NCBI GenBank assembly: GCA_037039925.1
Contig: JAXRKP010000069.1
Coordinates: forward strand, 258,501 to 322,500
DNA length: 64,000 nt
Direction of reading: 5' to 3'
Source of the DNA: Doris montereyensis
Lineage: Eukaryota > Mollusca > Gastropoda > Nudibranchia > Dorididae
Shown here: positions 46,111-59,400 of the stretch, piece after piece
How the letters are laid out: each line of letters opens with the position of its first letter
Numbering within the stretch: position 1 is the first letter of the stretch
Position numbers and translations under genes: made by a program
Notes under the pieces: generated by a model
Told to the model about the DNA's origin: nothing
The model's input: the letters and a program-made list of their open reading frames with translations, nothing else
Databases searched by the model: none

Positions 46111-48169
46111 TGGTATAATCAGTAGTGTAACTAGTGTAACTCTTATCACAAGGACAAGGTTTGAAAACCTGCCAACTCACTTTTCTTTCTTTTTTCCCCC
46201 TTGATTTATATTGGCATATTGTACAGCACTCTTCTTTGGAAAGATGTATTTGTTACACTTACACTTTTGTTATCAACTCTGCTGTTTTCATTTTGACTCA
46301 TTTGAAAGTCATGTGTCACCTTGTTCATTAATTTTATTACCTACCTTCTGTTCTTCAGTTTGATATGGCCCTTAAAATCACAAGTGAGAGAAATCTTTAT
46401 CTCGGAATTGAGCTTTGCACAACAGGTGTACATAGTAAACTGTGTGTAGTAATACAAAAATGCACTAGGATAGCATAGGCAAATAGACAGCCGGTTTTTA
46501 GTCAACTAGGGAGAAAAATAATGTCTGGATTAGTGACCTGATCACAATCAATCAAACTGAGCAGTGTTCTTTGCGAAAACAAACTTATATGTTCAACTGT
46601 GCCAATTGGTTGGATAGTAAACAAGCAAAAACTGAAACTAGCTGACTTTTAAACTTGAGCCACTCCATTGGTTAAGGCAAAGGTCAGGCAGCGACCTGAT
46701 TAGTTGTACTGCAATGGGATATCCTGCAGCTGGCAAGTTTTTTTCTAACCTTTCTTCAAATTATTTTCTATGCAACTTTCAACCCCAAATCCTTTTTCTT
46801 GTCCTTATGGTCATTAAACAACCCAAAGAACAAGATCAGTTGAAGAGATGCTCGATTGTAAGTATAACTCATGGCAAAAATAATGGCATGATAAAGCAGA
46901 TGAGCACTAAAAAATCAAAACACACAAAAGTACAAAAAAGTCTCTCGAACAAAACGTCAAAAGCCAATTCCAAATTGTTTTTATCATTTTTAAAATTTTT
47001 ATGATAATATATATTTAGAAATAGAATAATTATAATACACATGTACACACGATTATTTAAATTTCTTCACGAACTTCAAACAGACATAAAATTGTCAAAC
47101 CCAATTTTCCTGAGAGAAAAATAGACTGCTGAGCTAACATGAAACATTATTAATACTGGTAATTGTATTAAGTACATGTGTTATTATTACTAGAATACAT
47201 CATATCGACGGTGAAACTGTCTAAACGCGTAAATCCATGATAAATGAGATTAATATCAAACGCACGCTTCTTTTTTCCATATATATCCGTAATGGAGGCC
47301 TTGATTTAGTCAAAAATAAGAAAGGCTCCAATAATGCACATGGTCTAAATTATGCAGATTGAATTTTCTACCCACATTGGAAACTCTACACTATGTCAAG
47401 GAGTGGACTTACTTGTTTAGATCTTTTAAAAAGTTCAACTTTAACTAAAAAGTTTAACCAATTAAGTTCATTCAGTGCACAAACTAATTTTTCTCTTTCC
47501 ATTTACTCCATTTTAAAGACGTTAGTTATTGAATTACAAGTCATCCAAAAAGCAAAGATGGTGATTGCAGCCCTATTCGATTTAAGTTTTTGCTTTTCCT
47601 GAAAAATTACATCAGGCGGACTTACAAGTTTGGACAGTTTCACCTACGATATACACATATGGGCTAAGTAGTTAGTTGAATACTATTCTTAACTTACAAT
47701 CCAAACAACAATAAAGCAAATGTTACGTTACATCTGGTTACAAGGTTTGGTGGTTGTAGACTAGAATAGAAAGTTCTACTATTTGTGTGATAAATTTCAT
47801 TTACCGGCATTTCACATTTGGCTTCATCTAAAAATATTTAACAGATTGTCAATAATACATGAATGACTATTATAAGATGACACGCCCTGCCCACTTTTTG
47901 AAAGGAGAGTAATGCGAGAGGGCACAAAAAGTTTGTTGGACATTAATGACAAAAGGATCTCAGTTTAATCAAGAAAAATAGACCATCACCGTTGCTATGC
48001 AATGTACAAAGGCATCTAAAATTAAAATACAAATCCAATTTTTCCAAGTTTATCAAACAAATCCTGTGAGTAGTACTAGAACCTTACTACCAAGGACTCT
48101 GAGTCTGACCATACAAAAACCTTACTGCCGCTTAACACGTGCATTTCACTTATATTTATGTATTAGGCA
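46111..48169. other. Intergenic DNA, no feature recognised
   Basis: Open frames here are short and match nothing I know. There are no good splice-flanked exons. Confidence 0.45.
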
Positions 48170-48189
48170 TTGATCAATACCAGTACAAT

Positions 48190-48480
48190 AAATTCTTCAC
48201 CTGCATTCCCATTTCCAGAACTCAAAAAAAGAAAAAAAAGGAAAATGGTCATTAATAAAACAACAAAACAGCTGGACATGTTGGAAAAAAAACAACCCAA
48301 TGCACCATCATGCACAAGCCAGGAAGTCCTGGAACTGATGCGCAAAATTAAATCAAAGTTAAGATTGAAGACAACTTTTCAGCCAAGATTCTGCTTGGGG
48401 TTGAACTGTGTGCTGCTATTCATTTGTGCAGAGGATAAAGCATTTTCAGTTGTCATGAAAACAATTATAAGAATAAGACT
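48190..48480. repeat. Duplicated segment, copy A
   Basis: Matches 49030-49285: blocks such as GCACC.TCATGCACAAGCCAGG, GATTCTGCTTGGGGTTGAAC, TGTGTGCT and CATTTTCAGTTGTCAT occur in the same order and strand about 835 bp apart. On the minus strand both copies begin MTTE(N/K)A and contain QF.PKQNL, but the frame in copy A is stopped, so coding is doubtful. Confidence 0.75.
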
Positions 48481-48663
48481 AGTCCATTGCAAGACAGCCA
48501 CAGCCAGCATGTCATCATCAACAATGCCACGGAACATTTGGATAGGTATTAGTATTATCTATTCATAGCTGTTAACCTTTTCAAATTGAAAAACAGACTG
48601 ACTGCATGAACTAATTCTAACTCACATGATATCCTGTAATATTGCAGAAAACATTGATATTTT

Positions 48664-48960
48664 AAACTTAAACTTAACCCCTTTTCAGGTAAACAACAAA
48701 AAATATGCCGATTGTTGGCCCTTCTGACAAAGTGTGGCAGTAGTTCTGCAAACTCAAAATGGTGTCTCCAGACGTTCAAACTAATTCCTCTGACTTTTTG
48801 CTGCATTGGTGATTTAAGGTTTTGAAAACTACAGTTAATCCTCATATGCGTACTTCTCAAAGTAAAAACAAACTTAAACACTCAAAGCAAAAGAAATTGT
48901 ACTAAATATCTTTTTTTACATACTGGTTGGCAGCTATGCGTATTTGATTTTAACTTTTAT
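48664..48960. repeat. Dispersed repeat (family S), copy 1
   Basis: Shares with 55397-55640 the blocks TTAACCCCTTTT.CA, GTAAACAACAAAAA, GCCCTTCTGACAAA, CTCAAAATGGT and GGTTGGCAGCTATG, in order. Confidence 0.65.
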
Positions 48961-49029
48961 CCATCGTCTAGATTCGCAAAAGACGTTCTTCCCCACAAGT
49001 TCTGCTGATGTTCAATAAATCTCCAATAA

Positions 49030-49285
49030 AATGTGCTTTTGGAACTCAAATTGCAAATGGAAACAAAAATAAAAAAACAGCAAGACTGATTGTTTCTTCC
49101 CAAAAAAACGCACCTCTATGCACCAGCCAGGAAGGAAGGAAGGAGAAAGTCCTGCTACTGGCGCTAAAAAAATCAATCAAAGAGTTAAGACTGAAGACAA
49201 CCACTCCGTCAAGATTCTGCTTGGGTTTGAACTGTGTGCTACTCATTTGTGCAAAGGACACAGCTTTTTCAGTTGTCATCTAAAT
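49030..49285. repeat. Duplicated segment, copy B
   Basis: Partner of 48190-48480. The minus-strand frame is open for about 77 codons (MTTEKAVSFAQMSSTQFKPK start), but I know no protein like it. Confidence 0.7.
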
Positions 49286-50144
49286 AGGTTTAAAAATATA
49301 CATTTCTTGGATTACATTTCACTACATCTACAAATAGAACAGACATACAACATGTAAGCCAGGAAGGAAAGCCAAAGATAGTTTAGTTTTTTTTGTTTTA
49401 TTCTTTTTTTAAAAAGTTATATTTGTAAAATGTTTTATGTATTTGTATGCATTAAAAGGTTCAATCTGTTTTCTTCACAGAGGCAAAAAAAGAAAACATT
49501 TTTTTTGTATATGCTTTAAAAGTGTTTTAAAATAACAAATCTGTCTGTTAGGGAGCAATAGGGCCATGACATGTGAATATTATATTCTCGTCACTGAATC
49601 AGTCAAATTATATTTACAATGACTCATACCACAACTACCAGTATGTGACAAAGAGTCTTACAGATTCCCTTTTCAATGTCCAAGATTGCCAAACAGAAAG
49701 CAGGTTTTTATAATTTTCCACACTTCACAAGTAGACATTACTTTTAACTGTCAATTTATCTCTTAATAATAAATCAAACTCAGAGAACAAGAGGCTTACT
49801 TCCTGAAGTTAGATATGCTTATGCTTACTATGATTTAGGAAGAAAACATGAATTTTATTAACTCCCCCAACATTATAATATAAGATTACAGATTTAATGT
49901 CGACACTTAAGTTTTGGCACTTTGGTCAAGATTCTACCATCCATATTGTCAACAATCACTAAACAAAGCATTCAGAGAAATGTGTTTTGCTCGTGTCCTA
50001 ATGATAAATCATAGGGCAATAGATGAGATCATTTTCAAAGGCTGACATTGACAGCAGAGAACATCATCAATACACTGCATCACACTGATACATAAGGCAT
50101 CAATTGTCACTTATTGTATCAATAACAGCTACAGGTTCTTCACA
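49286..50144. other. Intergenic DNA downstream of the C19orf47 orthologue
   Basis: No exon seen. Poly(T) and poly(A) stretches near 49385 and 49495. Confidence 0.45.
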
Positions 50145-50150
50145 TTTATT
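50145..50150 (-). terminator. Candidate poly(A) signal of the C19orf47 orthologue
   Basis: AATAAA on the minus strand, about 50 bp after the stop codon. The position would give a very short 3' UTR. Confidence 0.45.
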
Positions 50151-50201
50151 CAATACTATTATGCAACACCTTTTGAAATTATCCAAAATGATAAATAACT
50201 A

Positions 50202-50446
50202 TCACATAGGGAAAAGGTCAAAACAGCACCCACACATAAAACTCTTTAAGCTTGAGATTTTTTTCCCCAGGCGACTGAAAACGTCTGCAGATTTAGTTGA
50301 GCTTTTTTCTGATTGCAAAGGCTTTGGCTTGAGGTCTTTGATCTTGGCACTTATTATTTGCTGTGTTGAAGAGACAGACGAGGGTGGAGATGCCTTTACT
50401 GAGGAGGTGGCTTCTTCTTTCTTCGCCCCAAGTCTGGCTTGAATAC
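50202..50446 (-). CDS. C19orf47: C19orf47-like exon 8 (C-terminus)
   Basis: Encodes IQARLGAKKEEATSSV through VFSRLGKKISSLKSF and a Cys-containing end, then stop at 50202. Acceptor CTGCAG or CTGCAGCAG (3 bp apart; the coding start may be 50449 or 50446). The frame needs one base from exon 7, which as sequenced supplies none. Confidence 0.8.
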
Positions 50447-53400
50447 CTGCTGCAGAATGCCAAGTGGAAGGAGACATAAGAAAAGGGGTAAAATTAAGTT
50501 AACTTGAAGAAAAAAAGAAAAGAAAAAACCCCCCAACGTAACAGCCAATGCCATGCAAACAAAGTCAGAAAATAGGTTTCGACTCGCATTTTAACCCTGG
50601 TAAGGCTATGAGTATGACCGGTAAATGCCGGTTTGTTACAGCACTGCGCCGGGATTTACCGTTTGCCTGCTACAAACCTCTCAGCACAATGTCCGGCATT
50701 GGACCGAAGGACGGGTTAAGAGATGCCTGAATATTCCTCCTTCTTGTTACCCTCTTACCGTCTTCCGCTCATCCCCTTTTAAAATAATACTCTCTGATTG
50801 GTTAACCATTCAGTAAACAGGAAAAAAGGATGCGTTCAGGCTCATAAGCTAAAGTCCAAATTGCATTTGGTTGAGTCTATTTCTGAAGGGGTGTGTCCAT
50901 TATTATCTTTGCCTTGGACAACTGGTAGTAACGATGCTAACTGCTGTACTATGCATGAAGAAGGCTTGTTATACAACTTTTATTCAAATTCAAACCCATC
51001 GCCAGAGGGGTGTAAATGTGAGCTGGTCTGCATTGAGAGTGTGTGCGATTGAACTGATAATAAGAATGTGTGTTTGCGCAAATACTTAATTGGCCTTGTT
51101 GTCTCCTACTAAATTGAAAAGAATGGAATCATCCTAGGTTGGGTTAGCATGGGTGAGACCAGATGGTCGCTATGCGGCTGAATTCAAAGTTTGGTGATGG
51201 CCTGGTCAGAAGTCACACTTCCCCGTGAACTTGTAAAACTTTGTGGGCAGCCTCACACCGCGGCGATGACCGTCAGCGAGTCAACTAGCGTGTGGCAGCC
51301 ATTGCGCTGGCTGCGCGAGCCGCTTTCTAGTGTTAACCTATAACTGATTTTATTTTCAAATCAATGCTACATCAAAGATCTAGAAGTAAAATCCTAAATT
51401 GTTCATCAACCTCTTACATGTTATATCATTGTGGCACAGAATGTTTCATTAGGCCTAGTCTTTAATCTAGAACAAATAAGCCAAGTATCACATTGCAGGG
51501 TCTTATTTGACAAAGTAAACATATAAAATTTAGACAAATCTAAATCCTATATAAATCTGGAATGACTATAAAACCAACAGTCCAAGAATCACACAAACAC
51601 TTACAAAGCCTGAACTTTGACTGACGAATTTAGATCAAGATCTAAATGTCTTCACAATTAAAACTTTGGTAAATTGTGTCACTGTAATCCAATACATACA
51701 TCAATACAATCTCAAACAATGGAAATCTGACAAATCTGTATGGCCTGTGCCACAAGCACATTTTGAGCTGTATGTAGTCCTGACCTGGAAGTCGTTCAAA
51801 TCAACTTAAGCATAGCTGGACAAAGCTCAAGCATTATTGCAATCAAAAAGATATCTCTGAACAATAGTTTCAGTTAACAGTTAAGTGAAATTCTAATTCT
51901 TAGCCTTTTTATTCTTGACTCACTGAATTTAAGGTGTATTTTTAAAACTTCCTATTAAAAAGGAATATTCGCTATTGAGGCAAATTTGTCTAAGTTCCAC
52001 ATGAATGCATGATGTGAAAACAGAAGTACCATACCTTTAGTTTTTTTCTCGTAACAACATTGCTACTGGTGCTGGTGATAGCAGCAGAATCGTGTTTGGC
52101 TCCAAGACGATCTCTCATACTCAAAGCTTCCCTTTTAGCGTGGTCAGACAGAACACCCTCAGTTGTGGTGGAGATTTCAGGCCTCTGAATATCTACAATA
52201 AAATGGATAGGATTTTGATCTATTACAGAGTGTACAAACGTTGATTTTATAAGGGGAAACTATAATATACAATGAAGTATGTACATTTTGAGGTTTGTTT
52301 CATTGAATCATAGAATTATACATGCAAACAGCAAGATTAACAAATTACATACCAATTTTCGCCCGCTGAATTCCTACCCCTTACATACCAATGTGCCCGT
52401 TTTGCGCCCAATGAGACTGGTGTGAACAGCCTTCTAGAAACATATTTTTTCTAATAGCATATAGTAATACAACTAACTTCAGTTTCAAACTGCAAATGGC
52501 ACATGAATGAAGCTTTCAGAAACTGTTAGCTAAACTTTAATTCATCGCACGGTTGATTTTCTGCGAATTTCCGAAACACAGTGGTTGTGGTGAGATTGCA
52601 TCATGGTTTTTAAATTCCTACACTCTTTAGTTACAGAGGTTATTTCTGATGATGCAAATTATTTAATATTGGAGGAATCACTACAAGATGACCCAGAATC
52701 AGATCTTGAAATGGATCCTGACTTCATTGAGGATGAAACTAGATCTAGATCTGGTTTATCATCAACATTAAATGATGATGATACCAGTGTTACTGGACCC
52801 CTTCTTTAACCCTGGTAAGGCTACGACCAGTAAATGCCAGTTTGTTACAGCACTCTGTTCAGCGATACGCCCAGGATTTCCTGTTCGCCTGCAATGTCAT
52901 AAATGTGACTTGGGCATTGGGGGGTGTCGGCAATGTTTTCCCTTTCACTGTCCTCACATTTAGTTATGTGACATGCTAAAGTTACAATCTCAAACAAAGA
53001 GAGGGAGAGAAAAAGGGAGGGAGGGAGAGATTGATGGAGAGAGACACGCAGAGGAAGGAAGGAGAGAGAGAGAAACGAAGAGAGAGAAAGAGAGAGAGAG
53101 AGAAACAGACAGACAGACAAGACACATAAAGACAGGCACAAACACAGAAAGATAATAGAGAGAGAGAGACAGACAGGCAGACACACACCTGATGAGAATA
53201 TCATGGACAGAAAAAACCAAATGAAGTCTTTAGAGATGGCTTAAACTAAAAAAAACACTGTTCAAGATTTTTAAACAAGAGACGAATAGACTTCTATGAC
53301 CATGTCATCAGAAGGAACCATATCTCATCTGCTTCCAGTTTGCTTGGTCAAGCTGCTGGTAAATGTATAACTTTCACCACTGTAAAGTAATACTGATCTT

Positions 53401-56400
53401 TATACTTACATACAGACACTGCAAGGACTCAAAGTTTTTAATTACGTAACGTTTCTGCTTTTCAATATAGAACTATATAGAACTTAAATCGATTCATTTG
53501 TCGCACGCTGTTGTTTTCTATACTGCTTCGAGTAAATTTAGCCACGACTACATTGACACATGAAAGGAAAAAAGACAGAAATAAAAGTTTGGGTACTTCC
53601 AGTTAATAAATGAGCATTTTACAAATAAAAGACACAGACAATATTATATTATCTGACCCTCCTGTGACCCCCTAACTGGACACCTGAGCATTATATAGGA
53701 AAATAAGGGTGAAGATACCCTAAGTACTCAGAAAACATTGAAGATTGTGGCATAGAAATCACGGATTCATGGACCCAGAAATCTTTAGTTTTATTTTGAG
53801 AACATGACTGCCAAGTTTCAGTCTGATTGGTTGAGACCTACTGCTTTTTAATAGCCTATATTTTCCAGGCATTGCCCCCTCCACCGCTAAAGCAGTGCTA
53901 CGGTATAAAGGTTTCAAAGAGCACCACCGCTTTAGTGATGTTACGGTCTCATAGGGTTAACGACAACAATAATGACAATTAGTTCTCAAAGACTCACTTG
54001 CTAATACGTCACTGGAAGTGGATGTCTTGATCGTCTTCTTGATCCTGATGTTCTTTGCCTTCAATGCAAGAGAAACATTCGTTTTTGACCTCTTTTGACA
54101 GGAGACGGACTATCACCAGCACTCTTCAGGACACCAACATAAGGCAGGCCACCGATTGAATCTGCTCGGTCATCAAAAGATATGGATGAAAGGGGCCGTT
54201 TGGTGGCCTCTGACTTACCACCCAGACGGCTGAAGACACTGTTTCCAGACTAATGAAAACAAAAACAAACAAAAATGGATAAGTTATAAAAACTTAGGTT
54301 TTGTTATGGAAACACTTTAAATTTCATTAAAATTTGGTCCAACCACTAAACTACTTTATCACAGGTTCCAATGCCGTGCAATTTCAGTATCTACATTATA
54401 TGAGATGGCCTTACAACACCTTCAGAACAGCTACTGATTTACAAGCTTTGATCAAAAAGTTTTTAGAGTAAAAAATATAAGAAAATATGTTACACTATCT
54501 ATGAAGATACACAATAACAAAAATAATTTTAACATCATTGTTAAGATTTTCTTTCACAAAATTGACGATATAATTTACTTTGCACAACTCACCTGAGATG
54601 GGGAATTCTTTGGAACGTTTACAGTAATGTCTCCATCATTGTCCTCTGCTCCAAGCCTATCAAAGACTGATACTTTCCTTTTGGATTGAGGAGGGTCTGA
54701 AAACATGAAATTGAAAGGCTGTTCAATTTACATTGTATGAAACATCGAAAATAAAGTTTCAATAAATAAATATAACTATGAGCTTCAACTACATGAGGGA
54801 TATTTTACATCTTGATATTTGTGAACAGCTAGCTGACATGAACCTCATTAAAAATCTACAAAAGTCATGAGGTTTTTTAAGCAATCAAAGTTTTAAATGG
54901 AAACAAGAGTTTAGGCATTTGGTTTTGGTTTTCAAAATTATAAAATGCCTGCATTGACCGATTTCAGTTTTCCCACACATCTTTGTATCTCATTCATACT
55001 AAGAATTTATAAAACCTACAGTTATTGATTGCAATATCTGACAAACGTTTCAAGATGCAGAAAAACGGACGGATGGACCACTTTGACCAACCTAATTATC
55101 AGTTGACCTAGAATTTCATGGATGTTAACACCTGGTTTCTTTGGGGTTTTTTCTTCAGAGCGTGAAATTCGTTTCAATAAGTTATTCAAAATTATTAGAA
55201 TGCATGAAAGAATTTCTCTATGTTCTCATTATGAATCCTTCAGTATGTGGCTGTTGGGTGGTGATGGGAAGGATGAAGTTAAAAAGAATAAAGAAAACAA
55301 GGAGTTTTCGGCGGTGTAGTTGCTCAAATTGAACAGCATATAACGTTCAAGACGTTATCAGACTATGCCTATAGACTGTTAATAAACTTTTTAATTAACC
55401 CCCTTTTACAGTAAATAACAAAAACTTTGTCACTGGCCTTTCTGGCAAAATGCAACGGTCGTTTTGTAAACCCAAAATGATACTCCGGCTTTTATCCTGC
55501 ATCTCTCTGAGTCTCTGCCTTTAACTTAGGATTTCTTTAATTTAAAACAAACACACTTAACACTCATCATATTTATTAAATCACATCCTTTTCAAGATAA
55601 GACATATGTACCGATTGGTAGCTATGTATCTATTCTTCCACCTTTCTATTTATCCATTTATTCATCTCTTCACTCAAAACGGGACTTGTGTGGGGAGAAG
55701 TGAGTGGCAAACTGAATGGCTCACCACTCACAGGTGTGTGATACATCAATGGTATTGTCTCAAATAACCTGAGGTCACACATTTAAATAAAGAAATAAAC
55801 ATTTACACAAATTAGTTAGGGACAGAAAAAAAGTGAAGATTTAGAGCGATTAAGGAGAAAGGATGGAGATGGGTGTGAGCGGGTGGGAGATAAAACAATA
55901 AAAAGCTTTGTTGCATCTCTGTGTAAAAATTAACAAATTGCCACTCATTGACTCTCTCAACCTCCTAGTTGGAGATTCAACGGGCAATGAGGAAATTGGG
56001 TGGGAGAAAAGAGCGGAAGAATATAAAGCGTATGTACATAGACATATTTACAGGAGGTTGGCACAAAATAGGAAAGATTGATGGCCTGTGCTTCACAAGG
56101 AGCTGAGAAGCAAAGAAGAAGACATTTACAGAAGATATGCAGTTGGTATAATCAAAGTAACAATGGAGGAATGCCAATTTTCATAATATCACACCATCTT
56201 TAGCTTCTCAAAGACCTCAACTGAAATTTTGAACAGGAGAGGGGGAAAGGGGGTGGGTGGTGGTGGTGGTGGTTAGAGAAAAGAAAGAGCAGTGAATGTT
56301 GTGCTGACTACATTCTCCCTCCCCCTTTGTTAAGCAGGCGGATAGATAGGCAGGTGAATAGATCAACATACATGAGGAAAACAAATAGTGAGGGATGAAG

Positions 56401-59400
56401 AGAAACATTCAGAGAAAGATTTGTCCTCTTAAAATTGTTTTTGCTAATCTACAATGTCTCAGTCTCACCTGGGGGAATTGGTCTGGGAGCAGGCTGTTGA
56501 CTCATTGGGGCTGCTTCGGGGTGCTTGCTCGTAAAATGATTGACCATTCGACTGGCAGCTGGAACAAGTAAGGAAAAACAGGTCTGAGACCAAAGGAATA
56601 TTTTCTTAGGTATCCCTAAGCACGATACCAATGTAGTAAAAAATAATAATAATAATGGGTCTTTCAATCTGTAGGTTATGAACATTTCTGTAGAGAAGAT
56701 TGAAATCAAACCCTTAAAGATCCAACATATCCATGTATGAATTCCAACTTTTTGAGTTCAAATAGTGCCCAAAAATAAATGTTCTTGGTTAAATCATCTA
56801 TTTTTACGGAAAACGGAAGTAATGTGTCAATGCAATAGGTATATTATGAACAAAACATGACATATGTATGATAATGACTTTCTTTTTATGAATATCCTCA
56901 TAGAAATTTCCCATACCAAAAACACAACACAAGAAAAAAAGTAGGAAAAAAATCAAGTCGGTCTAAGGAAGAAAATTGTTCTGGTCATTCAAAATTTTGC
57001 AATGTCTTTTATCTCCTGTCTTACAAATATCACAATCATGTACACTGTAAGAGTAGTCAAAAGCACACTTGCAAAATGCTAACCATGATAAAACCAAGGT
57101 AGATATTGATTTTCATCAACACAAGCAGTACCGAGTAAAATATTGTATGTATCTTGGGAATTCTTTTTATCAAAGTCAAAAAATTAAAATCATACCATGT
57201 GCATAGCTGCCTTTGCTATCTTTTTTCATTAATAATCTGATTGAATGTTCAACAAATAGCATCTGACGATCTAATAAATATGTATAAAACAAAAGTTTAT
57301 GCACTTTCATTATAGTATAGATTTTTAAGAAGTCTGTTAAAAAAACTGACAGTGCAATATTTTTAAATTTTCACTATAAAAATTCCTTAGGACAAGGTGT
57401 TGGAAAAGGAAAACCTACCCTAGCAATTTCAATATCACACCAAACACTACAGCTTAAGTAAAAACATAAAAAAGGGTGAGCGCTAAATTTTCCACATCAT
57501 ACTCGTAGTGAACTTTTGACTGAAAAATCATACCTGTTGACCTACGTGTTGCACTTGAAGGGGATGATGACGACATGGACGTTAACGAAGATAGTGATGA
57601 TGATCGTAACAGTTTATCCTTTGCTTCCTGATAAAGATCAAATAAAAATGATTGTCAGTGATGACATTAACCAACAAAAGTAAGTTCCCAGCATGCCAGG
57701 GCAAATTTGCATGGTTTAGCAGGGTCAAGAAAATTAATTATTTCGTTGTCTTATCATAATACACACAAAAAAGTTAAGGACCATGAGTTTACAGTTACTT
57801 TTAATGTCATTTACTCACATCCACAACTGAGGTGATTTTGGTGTTTTGGTAGGATTTTTGTTGTAATTTTCCCTGGATTGCCTTGTAAACAGACAAAGGA
57901 TCTTTAACGTGCACAGAATGTTGTGATCTGTGTGCGGGACCCTCTTTTTATCCTCCGTCTCCGATGGGACTAGATGTTGATCCACCTACCTGGACCAGGG
58001 GGTAAGTTTTGCTCGAAAGGAATCGTGGAAAAAATTCAACTGTTGGGACTATTGGCAGGGCTCGAACCCACTACCTTTTGGTTGAAAGGCAGACACATTG
58101 CTTCTGGACTGCCGAGCCCCCCTCCGATGAAGAGCACCAGCCTTGTAGCGAGCCATTCGGTCATCATTAGACTGAGAGATTGAGTTGCTATGACCAGAAG
58201 TAAAAAAGAGCGGAGACCTTTATGGACGGCCAAGAAGCACCAAAAGATGACAAAATCACTACATCATCCTGTCGGCACTGCGAACCAGAATAACCACAGC
58301 TACACAGCTCTGAATAGCAGTTGGTGAACCACTTTATAGAAACATCTGGGTGCGTGATCAGACAATAAGGAACTGATTGCACCCCGATGGCCTCCCATCA
58401 AGACTAGCAGCCCGCCTAACCATGACCCAGAATCCATGCACCTAATTCAGCCCCTACATTGCTGCTCCAATCACATGAAATAGGAATATCCTGCTTTGAA
58501 ACGCTTAAAGCAGTGAAATAAAGTTCTTGAACCCATTCTAAAGTTTATGTGGACATTTCCATTTTGGTTATAAGAATTTATGGTATTTGGCCTTTAACTT
58601 TTCTTTTAGAATATTTGAAATAGCATGGGAAAAATTTCCATTTTGGTTATCTCTAGAAGACAATTTTCCCCCAGTTGACATTGAAAATATTTGACTTTGA
58701 AAATCGTGTAGTTTAGCCCTCTAAATCTACTTCAACATCAAATATTACGACTAAAGAGGTCAAATAAATCATCTGAAATAGCCATAGCATAAGCCGTTCA
58801 ATCCTCTCTCGAACAGTACCAAATGTATTTAATATATGTGTGCAAATACTGATTTGAACCTCTAATACCACCTAATCACAAACAAAAATGGAAAATTAGT
58901 AAGGCAGGCATGCCTCTTAGCATGGCATCAATTTATCATAAAAATAAATAGTCCAAAAGTGTCAGTGTCTGTAAATTTTGAAATCATAAGGGAAAATTTG
59001 AAGAAGAAGAAAACAGCCAAGAAAATTGAAAGGATGAGCCATGTCCTCCAGTGGTGTCACATCAGCCCAGAGATTGATCCTATATCTATAAGAATCCCAA
59101 ATCATCACAAACATGAGGGATTTCTTGAAAATCTTCCTTCTCTTCAACGACACAAAGACCAAACAGGCAAGGGTGGGCTTGCCTTTGTAAACCTAAAAGT
59201 TTAGGCACCTTATTTCACATCAAAACTAGCCTTTTTCTTCTATGTTTATAGGGGAAATACATACAAAATGTTAGCCGCTTTAGTAAAAAATTCCACTCTA
59301 TGTCTAAAGACCTATCAATTATACACTTATTTAGAATGCGGCCGAACAGTGCAGCGGCCGCCTTTGGGCCAATTCAATCAGTTCTCGACAGTTCATCAGT

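Larger units (their letters stand above)
57718..58945. repeat. Family Q repeat copy 2, split by later insertions
   Basis: The piece at 57718-57765 (AGGGTCAAGAAAATTAATTA) and the piece at 58590-58945 (TTTGAAATAGCATGGGAAAA onward) match consecutive parts of 35221-35575. About 0.8 kb between them, including a SINE, is absent from the other copy. Confidence 0.65.

Noticed and set aside
52603..52963. Confident call of a piggyBac transposon
   Set aside because: Only an acidic stretch and a Cys/His pattern are visible and part is a shared repeat; kept only as a low-confidence relic.
55122..55332. Extra C19orf47 exon with ISRSEEKTPKKP on the minus strand
   Set aside because: A donor-like AG|GTGTTA follows it, but there is no acceptor in a suitable place and no similarity to the human segment.
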